Part shown: positions 12,101-22,770 of the stretch, piece after piece | How positions within the stretch are numbered: the stretch's first letter is position 1 | How the letters are laid out: each line of letters begins with the position of its first letter | Assembly (NCBI RefSeq): GCF_030247195.1 | Contig: NC_080672.1 | Coordinates: forward strand, 389,811,037-389,875,036 | Length of the DNA: 64,000 bases | Origin: Topomyia yanbarensis | Lineage: Eukaryota; Arthropoda; Insecta; Diptera; Culicidae | Direction: 5' to 3' | Program-made: the position numbers and the translations under genes | Notes under the pieces: model-generated | Database searches by the model: none | Told to the model about the DNA's origin: nothing | Seen by the model: the letters and a program-made list of their open reading frames with translations, nothing else

Positions 12101-12329
12101 TATTTTTTTATCTAGCAGTTCTAGGATCGGATGGTCCAAAAAATCAAACCTCCATTTACGAACTCTTTTTTACGCAACATTTTGATTACGTACACGAACT
12201 ATTAACACGAACATTCGAAATAAAAAAAAAATTACGAACAAAGTTCGTAAAACAAGTTTGAGTACGTACTGTACAGTATGAAGTTGTATATAATTTACAA
12301 TATTTTTAGCTAACTGTTGCTAGTAAAAA
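9174..12329. other. Unassigned single-copy-looking DNA
   Basis: I find no ORF with a recognisable domain, no splice-bounded exon I can defend, and no inverted-repeat element here. Base composition is less AT-rich around 10060-10750 and 11100-11550. Short ORFs in these parts overlap on both strands and show no known motif. The stretch may be intergenic or 5' intronic DNA of follistatin. Confidence 0.4.
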
Positions 12330-12334
12330 TTAGA

Positions 12335-12830
12335 TACTTTCGGAATGGGGTTGACGAGTAGATGACGGAAGTCGATGCCTGAAGCCATTTTGAGATACAA
12401 GATGGCAACTTCCGGTTTACATAAATTCTCTAGAACCTCAACAATATGGGAATTTTCGGAATAGGGTTAAACAGCAGATGACGGGAATCGATGTCCAAAA
12501 AACCATTTTTAAATCTAAGATGATGACTTCCACTTCCGGTTTTGATTAATTCTCTATATCCTTAACAATATAAGTTTTTTTGACATTGGGTTATCAAGTA
12601 GATGATGGAAATTTATGTCTAAAGCCATTTTGAAATCCAAGCTGGTGACTTCCAGTTTAAAAAAATCTCCTAAAATCTATAACCTCAACAATATGGGAAC
12701 TTTCGGAATGAGGTTGGTGAGTAGATGACGGAAATCGGTATCTGAAGCCATCTAAACCGGAAAACACCATCATGATTTAGATCAATTCTCTATAACCTCA
12801 ACAATATAAGTATTTCTAGAATGGGATGCT
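12335..12830. repeat. Tandem array of about 120-bp monomers, four copies
   Basis: Successive units start near 12339, 12458, 12580, 12700 and 12812 (partial). They share TTTCGGAATGGGGTT, GTAGATGACGGAAATCGATG, AAGCCATTTTGAAATCCAAG, GACTTCCGGTTT and CCTCAACAATATGGGAA. Units differ by roughly 10-25%, so the array is old. Confidence 0.8.
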
Positions 12831-12983
12831 TAAAGAGTAGCTATTGATAGAGTGGTTACTGATGGGACGGTTATAGAATATTTAGGATATGCTATCTTGG
12901 CCTTCAAAATGACGTCACTATCCTCTGAATATCTTGACCAAGCATAACTCTTCGTTAAAAAATCAAATTTGTATTCTGTATAC

Positions 12984-13265
12984 CTAGTTTTAAGATAGCT
13001 GTAATTTTTACTCTTTATTGAAACTGTTGTCCTTCATCTTGTAAATAGAATTGTATCCCTAGTTTTAAGATATCTGTGAAATTTCTCATAAATATTTGTT
13101 CCCCCTCTTGTGTACTGAACTATATTGTTAGTTTTAAGATAACTGTAAAATATTTCATAAAATACTATTACTCCCCCTCTTGTATATCAAACTGAATCCC
13201 TTGTTTTAAAATTTTTCATAAAAATATCTTTTGGCCCTCTCTTGTATATTGAATCTTATTCCTAG
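12984..13265. repeat. Tandem array of about 72-bp monomers, four copies
   Basis: Units sharing CTAGTTTTAAGATAGCTGTAA, ATTTTTCATAAA and CCCCCTCTTGTATATTGAA begin near 12986, 13060, 13130 and 13200. Single decayed copies of the TTTTAAGATA motif follow at about 13365 and 13432. The array lies just downstream of the 120-bp one but its monomer is unrelated. Confidence 0.75.
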
Positions 13266-13588
13266 TCTTCCCTAGTAACAATGGAGGTTTTATGACACTC
13301 TTGAACTCTTTCTTAAAACTTAGATTGAACTTGTAGTGTGCTATAAAACTTAATTTGTTACTTGGGTTAAGATAGCTGTAAACTTTTTTTTCCTGTGTTA
13401 AAAAAAAATATTTAAACATTGTAATCTCCTAATTTTAAGATATCCAAAATATAAAAATAAAAGAATTTGGCACCGCCAAACTAACGCATTTGTGCCTATC
13501 AAATAAACGAAGTGAATAAAAAGAAAATGACGTCACTCATCGATTTCCGCCATCTACTCGTAAAGCATCTTTCAAAAATATCTGAATG

Positions 13589-15394
13589 GCTGGTGTTCAA
13601 AAGGGGGTAACCCAAAATTAACACGTCCTTTCCTTGTCTTTCGTTTCAACGTTATTGTGTCAATTGTGTCGTCAAAGCGCTTTATTTGATCATTTCATAT
13701 TAGTTCGGAACTCAGTCGCTAGGGCAGCGCTGTTATCAACTTTTTTTAATTAAACGAGAGAAAGATGGTGTTTACGACAAAGTTGTATATCAGGTATAGC
13801 TTCTGACAGGCCCCAGCACAAGAGGAGGGTTTTGAGGGTGCAAACTCCTCCCATGAGGGTTTTGAATTACTTTTAAAAATTTATTAATTTCTTATTCAGG
13901 AAAAAAATATACAGCGAGCCGTTTTGACAAATAAAATGCCATTTGAGTAAGTCACTCTAAAAACAAGTCGATGTAGTAACCAAGGAAGAAACCTTGTGAG
14001 GGTGGCTGGAAAGGAATATATTTTACATTCCTCGGCTTCTCGGTTCACGTTTCGACAAATATCGATATTAGCAACAGTTGTGAGTAGACCAGTTACACAG
14101 CAAAGGTGGGCCAGCGGGATAGCAACGGGAGCTACGAAGGGAAAACAAGAAGCCGGAAAAAACGTTATCTGAAGAAATTTTACCGCCGATGATCTCTCCA
14201 TCGGAGTGGCTGACATCTAAATAGCTTGCAGCAGAATCGGGAGAAATACCGCCGCCGAGGAACTCTCAGTACCAGCTGACAGATAAATAGAAACGAGGAG
14301 CGCCAAGAATGAAAAGAAACCCTGCGAAGGTGGTTGCAATGAGTTGTAAATCATTATGGTCGACACCTCCGCATCGGTTCATATCTCAACAGGTTAAGAT
14401 ATTTGCCGCAGATCTGAGCAGGTCATATACCGCGAAGGCTGAAAGCAAATAATAAAAATAAGGGAAGGAAAAAAACATGAACGATTAACTCAAAATAAAA
14501 CGAACAAGAGCACAATCCCTAATGAAGCAGTATCCAACGATTGCCTGGGATGGATTAGGATTGCGAGGTTTAACTCCCTTAAACCAAGCTGAAGATTCAT
14601 TCTCAATAACAGAGACTTACCCAATCTATTGAGCTGAGTCAATTGGTACATAAGACTCGGCCTTCTATACCTTTCTATTATAAGATGCGTAAAAAAGATC
14701 AAAACTTTCCCCATGAGAATTTTCTGCGCACGGGCCTGGCTTCTGAAGATACTAACATTGTAGGTCCTACAAGATTTGAAATATGGCTCACTTTTGAAAG
14801 CATAATCTGTAAGTTAATTTTTCCCCAAAACATGCTTTATCTGGAAACCTACAGGACGCACAAAGTTTGCATCTTCGGAAGATATATTTAAAATGATATG
14901 ACCTACAAACCATTTTTCTATCTAGCTTTATTAAAAAGTTGATAACAGTGCCGCCCTAGCGTCTGAATTTCGAACTATTCTGATGCAACCAAATAAAGCA
15001 CTAGGTGCCATACAGCAACTTTTCTGAAGATACCATAACTCTCTAATAAAAGATAATAATTGATACCACGTTTTTCTTCATTTTTCCCCACAATTTTCTT
15101 TTGATCCCATATTTATCGGTATACTTTTAATGTAAAGACGTGACACTTTCATTGGATTTTTCAAAAAAATATGCTCAACAATATACAGGAACGGCTGTGT
15201 GGGCCGAAACGTCAACGTACAACGCAATCCAACTAAAATCAGTATTATATCAAGTTCACCGATTTGTGTGCTACAACAAAACATTTACAGATGGTGAATC
15301 GAAAGACTACTTTTTCTTAAAATCTCAAAAATTAACGAGAAATCTCGAATTTCCATAAGACACAACTTGAGGTTACCCCCTTTTGGATGCCAGC
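13589..15394. mobile_element. Inverted-repeat element, about 1.8 kb, possible MITE
   Basis: The outer ends 13589-13612 and 15371-15394 are inverted copies (GCTGG followed by AAAAGGGGGTAACC) with three or four mismatches. A second, inner inverted pair lies at about 13675-13755 and 14930-15005 (GCTTTATTTG, GCTAGGGC and GTTATCAACTTTTT). The two pairs are about 60 bp apart on the left and 370 bp apart on the right, so the right arm has gained DNA. I do not see a clear target duplication. There is no transposase. Confidence 0.55.
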
Positions 15395-15439
15395 TAGCAC
15401 TGGGGTTACCTCCGTGGTCACTTTTGACTGCTAATATTA

Positions 15440-16520
15440 AAACCTGTTTTAATCCACCTAGCGGTGCAATTGTGCCTTTCTCATTTCTCTAAACTATAGC
15501 ACGGGGGATTTTTATGTTCAACATAGTTGTGGAAATGTCCATTACATTCTTAGTACACTTTGCATTTATACACAATGGCTTGCCAGCCACGAACTTGATG
15601 AGCTACGTGTCGACGGCGAAACACTTGAAACAAAAAAATATAGTGCTTCATTAGCCTAATCAGTATTAGGTCAATGTTATCTGCTTGCTAACTCATTTTG
15701 TCATGCGGGGGTGGGTATGTGAGGAGGGCAAAAGTTCCATGAACGAACGACTCCCCAGCTTAAATTGGTATGCTTTGTGGTATAGTGGTGGTTTAAAGAT
15801 GATGGGGTTGAAGGGGAGGGGTATGAGGGCTGAGGGGTGATTTAAGGAGATTTTTAAGGGAGGGGAGTGAACGGTAGAGGGGGCGGGGTGTAACCCCTCT
15901 CCTTAAACCATCAACTACGCCCCTGTTAAAATCCAGAAACCTTATGCGAGTCAAAAAAAAGTTTGGCCGGGATTAGGTTGACGTTTTTCAGAGTGATTGC
16001 ATAACCTTTCTATATGAGAAAGGCAAAAATGTGCCAAAATCCAAAAAAATGAATAGTTGTCAAATCTTTTTTCGAGTTTGCATCAAATCTCGACGTTTCA
16101 TGCACCTTGAAGACATTTAGCATCAAAAATAAAAATTTTATTTTTAATTTTTCCTATAGTTTATATAGGAATTTCTGTGTGGCCGCACTCTTAAACCCGT
16201 AATTCCGGAACCAGAATTCCGATCGATCCAAAATTCAATAGCAGCCGATGAAGGTTGCACCTTTCATTTGAGACTAAGTTTGGGCAAATCGGTCCAGCCA
16301 TCTCTGAGAAAAATGAGTGACATTTTTTGACACCTACGCACATACATACATACACACATACACACACACATACACACACATACATACACACACATACAGA
16401 CTTTTTCCGATCTCGACGAACTGAATCGAATGGGATATGACACTCGGCCCTCCGGGCCGGGATTAGGTTGACGTTTTTCAGAGTGATTACATAACCTTTC
16501 TATATGAGAAAGGCAAAAAT
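15440..16520. repeat. Mosquito-type dispersed repeat with a 490-bp direct duplication
   Basis: A 66-bp segment, beginning GGCCGGGATTAGGTTGACG and ending ATGAGAAAGGCAAAAAT, occurs at 15965-16030 and again at 16455-16520 with a single difference. Between the copies lies a unit containing TTCATTTGAGACTAAG, GAGTGACATTTTTTGACA, a CA-rich microsatellite and ACACTCGGCCCTCCGGG. The left flank has CCACCTAGCGGTGCAATTGTGCCTTTCTCAT, partly inverted to the ATGAGAAAGGC end. From memory this resembles common Aedes repeats. It has no coding content. Confidence 0.6.
16339..16398. repeat. CA/CATA microsatellite
   Basis: Sixty bases of ACATACATACACACAC-type repeat lie inside the dispersed repeat. They give rise to a spurious minus-strand ORF of alternating Val/Cys/Tyr/Met. 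Confidence 0.9.
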
Positions 16521-16540
16521 ATTTTCAAATTTCTCAAATG

Positions 16541-17200
16541 ACAGTAGGGGAACATGGGGAGACTTGACCAAGCGCAAAATTCTATTTTTGGCTATGGCGT
16601 CTTCTATTCGGTTCTTAAATTTTTTTTTAAAAATATTTTTATACTTGTTTCGAACCTTTAAGTTTGGAATGAAAAATCCTTTCCTTACAGAAAATATTCC
16701 ATGATTAATAAATTTGCATTAGATGATGTAATTTTTTATCAAACTTGGTATGAACATATCTACTCGACTACTAATTAATATTAAAGTACTAATATATCAT
16801 CGTATTCCTTATGAAGCAGTGAAATGATTTTACATAAATTGGAGCATTGGAATAGTTATTACTAGAATTTACATGACATAAAACGCAATAACTAATGTTG
16901 GGGAGACTTGACCAAAATTTTATGGGGAGACTTGACCAAATGGCAATTAGCTGAAGAAAGATACACAATTCCTGGTATTTACTATGCTTTGATACCTGTC
17001 ATCGTTCTCCGCTATCCCTTTCCTGTCTCCAATATACTCTCTACTACGATATTCCCCCGCGTGAGTGTCGCTCTTGTGTATGACCCCGTTATGAAGGTAT
17101 TTTCAAAGAATTTACCTCCTTATAAGAAAATCTTTTTTGTTAAATATTAGAAAATGTATTCAAAGTCCTCAAAAATGACCCCAATTGTCTCCCTTAGTCT
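16541..17200. repeat. AT-rich repeat with three GGGGAGACTTGACCA motifs
   Basis: GGGGAGACTTGACCA occurs at about 16556, 16900 and 16924, all on the plus strand. The first follows the leader AGTAGGGGAACATG. The remaining sequence is AT-rich with no credible ORF. A similar leader precedes a different motif at 24165. Confidence 0.6.
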
Positions 17201-17705
17201 TAAGAAAATTCAGTGAATATTCAGTTAATACTTTTGAATACATATAAGCAATATTTCTAGTTCAAAAATATCCTTTGAATTAATATAAAAAATAATTCAA
17301 TTGGAAGGTGTAATGCCCAAGCTTAAAAATATTTGCCGAGTGGACGCAAGACTCATCTAATCGGAAAAGTATTCAACGTTTCAGGGTTTCTATACCTTCC
17401 TGTTATAAGGAACGAAAAAATCAAAACCTCTCCCTTGAGATTTTTCAGTGCACGGGCCCTTGTAAATATATAAAAGATCCACAGCTCCGTTGAACTAAAG
17501 CATGATAAAATAAGCAATCGGTACTCTAAGTATCTATTCATCAATACATGAACCAAAAACTTTGGTTTAATTGTATTAAATTTCCAAACAATATTAATGT
17601 ACGAACTGGATATTGAATGAACTATTTTATTCGAACGATTGATGGCAACACGATGAAAATCATCGTTTTTGATGAATTTAGTAAATTGAACTGTATACAA
17701 ATGTT

Positions 17706-18574
17706 TGCTGTGTTTTCGACTGTTTATGTTTTATTTCTTTAGGTGAGGAATCGGCGTTTCAGTCTGTTGTTTAATAAAGAACTCCTGTATGTTCTCTTCT
17801 TCCGACGTTTCGGTCCTTATTGGACCTTTCTCAAGGAATCTGCGAATTTTATTGTGTCCATTAAGCTATTCTAAATGACAATTCAAAAAAACTTTTACCG
17901 AAATTTTGGTGTTCTCTTGTCGGTTAGTTCTTGCTAAACGCATAGCTGTCAGGTTCTGCCTAACTGTAGAGTGAATCGGTACATTATCATAAAGTTGGCT
18001 AGTCTTACGATCCTAATTTTATCGTGCACTTACGTTTCTGGTTTCGGCTCATGAAACCCCTCGTCGCGCGAAAACTGTTTATATCAACGATTTAATTTTG
18101 GACCACGATTGGCGTCACTGCACAACTTGATCAAGATGTCCGTTTACTCAGATCGTGTGTATGTTATGTCGTATTGTTATTCGGTGTAGTTGGTGTGTGT
18201 GTGATCTCGCTCATCTGATTGCTAGTTTTTCTCTCTCTCTCTATTTGTTTCGATTCTCTTTATGTTTTATGTTCTTTAGCAGTTCAGAATATACCGCATG
18301 CAAGTTGTCCGTGTCTGTCCGTTTGTTTATTGTATGTTGTGTGATGTTGATGTGGCAGCTTTCCAGTATGGGTAGGAAAGACGATTGATGTGTTTTATCT
18401 ATTGTTTTTGTTCTTTCCAACTGGAATTGTCATTTAGAATAGCTTAATGGACACAATAAAATTCGCAGATTCCTTGAGAAAGGTCCAATAAGGACCGAAA
18501 CGTCGAAAGAAGAGAACATACATGAGTTCTTTACTAAACAACAGACTGAAACACCGATTCCTAACCTAAAGAAA
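17706..18574. mobile_element. Penelope-like inverted-repeat element (tentative), 869 bp
   Basis: The element is flanked by a perfect 14-bp direct repeat TGTATACAAATGTT (17692-17705 and 18575-18588). Inside are inverted copies of about 150 bp (17733-17885 and 18426-18574) that match at over 95%. The left side has about 27 extra bp before its arm begins. Each arm carries GGTCC-AATA-GGACC, a stem-loop followed by GAAACGTCG, which resembles the hammerhead-ribozyme stem II and GAAA core found in the terminal repeats of Penelope-like elements. The 540-bp middle has no reverse transcriptase or GIY-YIG domain, so this would be a decayed or non-autonomous copy. A generic foldback element is the alternative. 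Confidence 0.55.
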
Positions 18575-18784
18575 TGTATACAAATGTTAAAAGTCCCCCG
18601 ACTTATTATCACCGAAAGGTTTTTCATTAAAAATAAAGCAAAAGCAAAAACGTTTTATAAAGAAGAGTTTGTGCTTCCAAATTTTATATCGATCATACCT
18701 ACATATCATCACTCGACGTGTTTGTGTATGTTTTATTATTGGAAGGCTTATGTTCAATTAAGCTGTTATTCCAATTGAACGTGT

Positions 18785-18945
18785 ATCCGTGGATCATTGT
18801 TAGCGAAAGCCGAAGATAAATCCGTAGATTTCCGTAGAAAAAATTGAAACTCCGTAGATTTCATCTACAGAGTCGTAGATCCGTAGAAAACCTTTAAATC
18901 CGTAGATCTACGAAGATTTCTATAGATCTGACATCGCTGAGCCAC
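18785..18945. repeat. CCGTAGAT-rich repeat ending GACATCGCTG
   Basis: ATCCGTAGAT or TCTACGGA variants occur about eight times in 130 bp (18815-18935), on both strands, followed by TCTGACATCGCTG. CAGCGATGTCA-type ends with subterminal CCGTAGA repeats look like one end of a hAT element; no matching left end was found. Confidence 0.45.
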
Positions 18946-19830
18946 CATTGGCCGCTTCGTGAGTTATTGAAATTTTTGAAGAACATGGTTTTTCAATATT
19001 TTTGATGAAACACCCATGATATGTCATAGTAACTTTTTTCATTCTTTGCAACCTATTTTATTATTTTATATTTTCGATGATTCGCCACTAAACCAGATTC
19101 TTCCAAAGATTTTTACATAAAAGTATGTCAAAATCCATTTTATTGAGTGTTTCTTTTATAATGTCATGTAGCGCCATATACATGGGTTATGGAGTATAAG
19201 TGTCTCTGGTGCATGTGTTCAAAATATTAAAACACACAACTTTACCAAAGAAAGTTTTTTGATACGAGGCCCTGTCAAAAGGTAGGACTTGATCTAGATG
19301 AGTGGATTTCTTCTCATCTAAATCAAATCTAAAATTGTTAAAATACTGCTCAACTAAGATATGTTGCCGAAGGTACCAATCCTCTAGGATATGGTCAAGG
19401 CTCTGAAAATGGCAACCACAGGCGAAATTTTTTTATCAAATTCTGCGTCAAACTGTTTGTTTACCGTATGTAATAACCTCTAATATTAAAAATGTGAATG
19501 GTGATCCCAGTAAAAAATTCCATGTCTGTCATTTATAAAAGTTTGTTGGTGCTACTTGCATGACCAGAAAATTACTAAAAGACCGTAAGGAGATAAAAAG
19601 GTAAACAAAATCCATATTTTCAACTTTTTGCCTGAAATCACATTTTTCTATCGGAGTCTAATTTAAATTTAATTATATTGCTTGAAAAAATGAGATGAAT
19701 ATGAGGAATTCCACGAAGATCCGTCCGAGAATCTTTAAAACCGTGACCGACCATCTTAGATTCCAATGAAACTTTCCACGTTTCACCGTCATGCAAGACT
19801 AAATATTTTCCACAGGTAATAAAATTATTT

Positions 19831-21572
19831 TGACTCAAGAGCAACTTTTCAAAAGGGCGTAAACGTTTCTACGTGTATGAATTTCAAATTTTTTTTGTTC
19901 GATTACTGTATTTTATACAGCAAAACTATCTGAGAATGAGTTACAGGGAATGAATACTTCTGTCTGACAAAAATATACACTGAAAAAAATGTTGTGTCAT
20001 TTTTCAAAAAAAACAAAAATTTATGATAAAAATTTAAATTGCGAAAAAACCCATTTTTTTAATTTTTTTATATTTTGTTACCAAAAACCTAAAGAGAAAA
20101 GAAACATTTTGAATGTGATTGCATGGTGGAGAAAAAATCGGTAAAAATGTTTTCCTAACAATAACTTCGTACATGTTTTTAAATTTCATACTAATAGACA
20201 TACAAAATTTTAATTCTATTACAGAATATAATTCTAAGCACCATTTAAAATCAAAATGCATTTAACAAAATTCTTCCAAAATGCGATAGTTTTCGAGATA
20301 TTTGAAATTTTGCTCCTTCAAAAACAATTAATTCGTGTAATTATGCTCTTTTTAAAAGTTATTCGCGTTACCCCATCAAAAAATGTCAAAAATTTAATTT
20401 TTATCGTTTTAAAGACGTAAAAGCAACTTTTTTAGTGTATTTGGATCCTGGAGAAGCTTTCAATAAAAAAGTTTTCCTAACAACAACTTTTGACATTTTT
20501 TTATAATTCTTACTATTTGCAGTCAAAAATACAATTTTCTTTTTGAATATGATCCTTATCGCCATTTTAAATCGAAATGCTCTTAACAAAAAATTTCTAA
20601 AATGTAGTAGTTCTCGAGATATTTTAATGGTTTACAATATCGCCTTGATGTCAAATAGAAAGTTGCACGAAAGTTTGCGGGCCTTTTGAAAAACCTATTA
20701 TTGTTGATGGAGAAACGCGACTAACTTATGAAAAGGTCGTAATAAAACAAAATAATTGTGTTGTTAAAACAAAAGTTAAAATACCTCGAGAACTACCACA
20801 TTTTAGAAAATTTTTGTTAAGAGCATTTCGATTTAAAATGGCGTTTAGAATCATATTCAAAAAGAAAATTGTATTATTGACTGCAAATAGTAAGAATTAT
20901 AAAAAATGTCAAAAGTTTTTGTTTGGAAAACTTTTTTTATTGAAAGCTTCTCCATGATCCAAATACACTAAAAAGTTGCTTTTACGTCTTTAAAACGATA
21001 AACATTAAATTTTTGACATTTTTTGATGGGGTAACGCGAATAACTTTTAGAAAGAGCATAATTACACGAATTAATTGTTTTTGAAGGAGCAAAATTTCAC
21101 ATATCTCGAAAACTATCGCATTTTGGAAGATTTTTGTTAAATGCATTTTGATTTTAAATGGTGCTTAGAATTATATTCTGTAATAGAATTACAATTTTGT
21201 ATGTCTATTAGTATGAAATTTAAAAACATGTACGAAGTTATTGTTAGAAAAACTTTTTTACAGATTTTTGCTCCATCATGCAATCACAATCAAAATGTTT
21301 CTTTTCTCTTTAGGTTTTTGGTAACAAAATATAAAAAATTTAAAAAAATGGGTTTTTTTACAATTTAAATTTTTATCATAAATTTTTGTTTTTTTTTGAA
21401 AAATGACACAACATTTTTTTCAGTGTATGTTTTTTTGGACAGAAGTATTCATTCCCTGTAACTTGTTCTCAGATAGTTTTGCTGTATAAAATACAGTAAT
21501 CGAACAAAAAAAATTTGAAATTCATACGCGTAGAAACGTTTACGCCCTTTTGAAAAATTACTCTTGTATCAA
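19831..21572. repeat. Long palindrome, arms about 800 bp, spacer about 145 bp
   Basis: The left arm 19831-20632 and right arm 20778-21572 are reverse complements at about 93-95% by eye, for example AAAAGGGCGTAAACGTTTCTACG against its inverse near 21535-21555, and TGGATCCTGGAGAAGCTTTC against the inverse near 20945. Each arm itself contains two related modules about 370 bp apart (20100-20330 and 20470-20640). Mirror-image ORFs at 20034-20261 (minus) and 21141-21368 (plus) encode nearly the same peptide but are not real genes. Confidence 0.85.
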
Positions 21573-22389
21573 AATATTCCAATTGCCAGAGAATATCATG
21601 GAGATTCATACAGCGAACACACCTGCAAAGTTTCGTTCGAATCGACGATGGTCATATTTTGCGGTCGGCCGATTTCTCATGGAATCCCTCATATGGATTA
21701 TTGCTTATCTTCAGTTGTGAAGTATTGGAAACCAAATAACTTGTAACGTGACAGATCAAAAATTCGAAAAAAGTTTTGTGGATCACACCAACAGCATGCA
21801 TACAATTTCTTACTACTTTGAGTCTACTTTTTGAAACTGCATTGTAAAAAGCTTGAAGTTTTATTTATTTTTAAGAAAACACAGTTTATCTTATACGTCA
21901 AGAATTGTGATCATAGTTGATTCTGATGAAACTTTTTACGATTCATCTATATGGGAGACTAAGTATTTTGCAATATTAAACAAATAATTTTTATTCAAGA
22001 GCAATATTTAAAAAGGGCGTATGAGATCTTGAAAGCACTACTTTCAAAATATATTGTTTGAAAATCGCCATTTGTGCAGCAAAACTATATGATAGCGAGT
22101 TCTAGGGAATTAATTCTTCTGTGTGAATATTTTTTGGTGAAATTTTTCAACAAAAAAACAAGAAAATGTTAATAACTACAACAAAATTCTTAAAAATTCA
22201 AATACATTGTAAAAAACAAAAACATAAAAATACAATTACAGAAAAACAATGGCATTTTCTTTGTTAACGAAAGCCCAAAAACTGAAGAAACTGTAATTGC
22301 ACTATTAGGAAGTTATTATAAAGAAAGCATTTTTAACTTCAAGTATTTTTCTAAATTTCTTAACAGACTTCCCATCCACATCGTCAAGT

Positions 22390-22770
22390 TTGTACCTATG
22401 TGCAGAATTTCGTGCACGCGTTCAACCTCAAGCATGCTTCGTCGCTATGTACAAGTTCGCCTCGAACATCGAACTCAAGCGAACGATGTACAAACTCTAG
22501 TTCAAACATTTATGTACGTACACCGGGTGCGTACACGAGAACGATTCGCACAAGGCAAAAAGAGCCAACGCTAGTGATGATGAGAATGAGAAAGGAAAAA
22601 CTGATGCCACGAACCTGTGTGTAGGCACACCGTGTACGTACACGGAGTTCGGTTGTGCAGGCGAACATGTGCACGTTTTTAGGTACGAAATAGCGTGTTC
22701 GAGTTCGTACACAAAATATGAGTTGAATATGAGCACAGAACCAGAGCGAACATTGTGTACTATGTTCATT
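22390..22770. repeat. Region rich in GTAC palindromes, between repeat modules
   Basis: This block is less AT-rich than its surroundings and contains CCGTGTACGTACACGG at 22630-22645, a perfect 16-bp palindrome, plus inverted GTACGTACACC/GGTGCGTAC at about 22513-22535 and several GTTCG/CGAAC pairs. It interrupts the repeat complex and may be an insertion; I do not recognise it. Confidence 0.4.

Noticed and set aside
16191..16391. Minus-strand ORF rich in Val, Cys, Tyr and Met
   Set aside because: This is translation of the CA/CATA microsatellite.
18472..18505. An active hammerhead ribozyme
   Set aside because: The stem II and GAAA parts are present but the CTGANGA core differs at two positions, so I report only a resemblance.
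20034..21368. Mirror-image ORFs encoding nearly the same 75-residue peptide
   Set aside because: They are the two arms of the palindrome read outward. The peptide is low in complexity, AT-codon driven and matches no domain I know.
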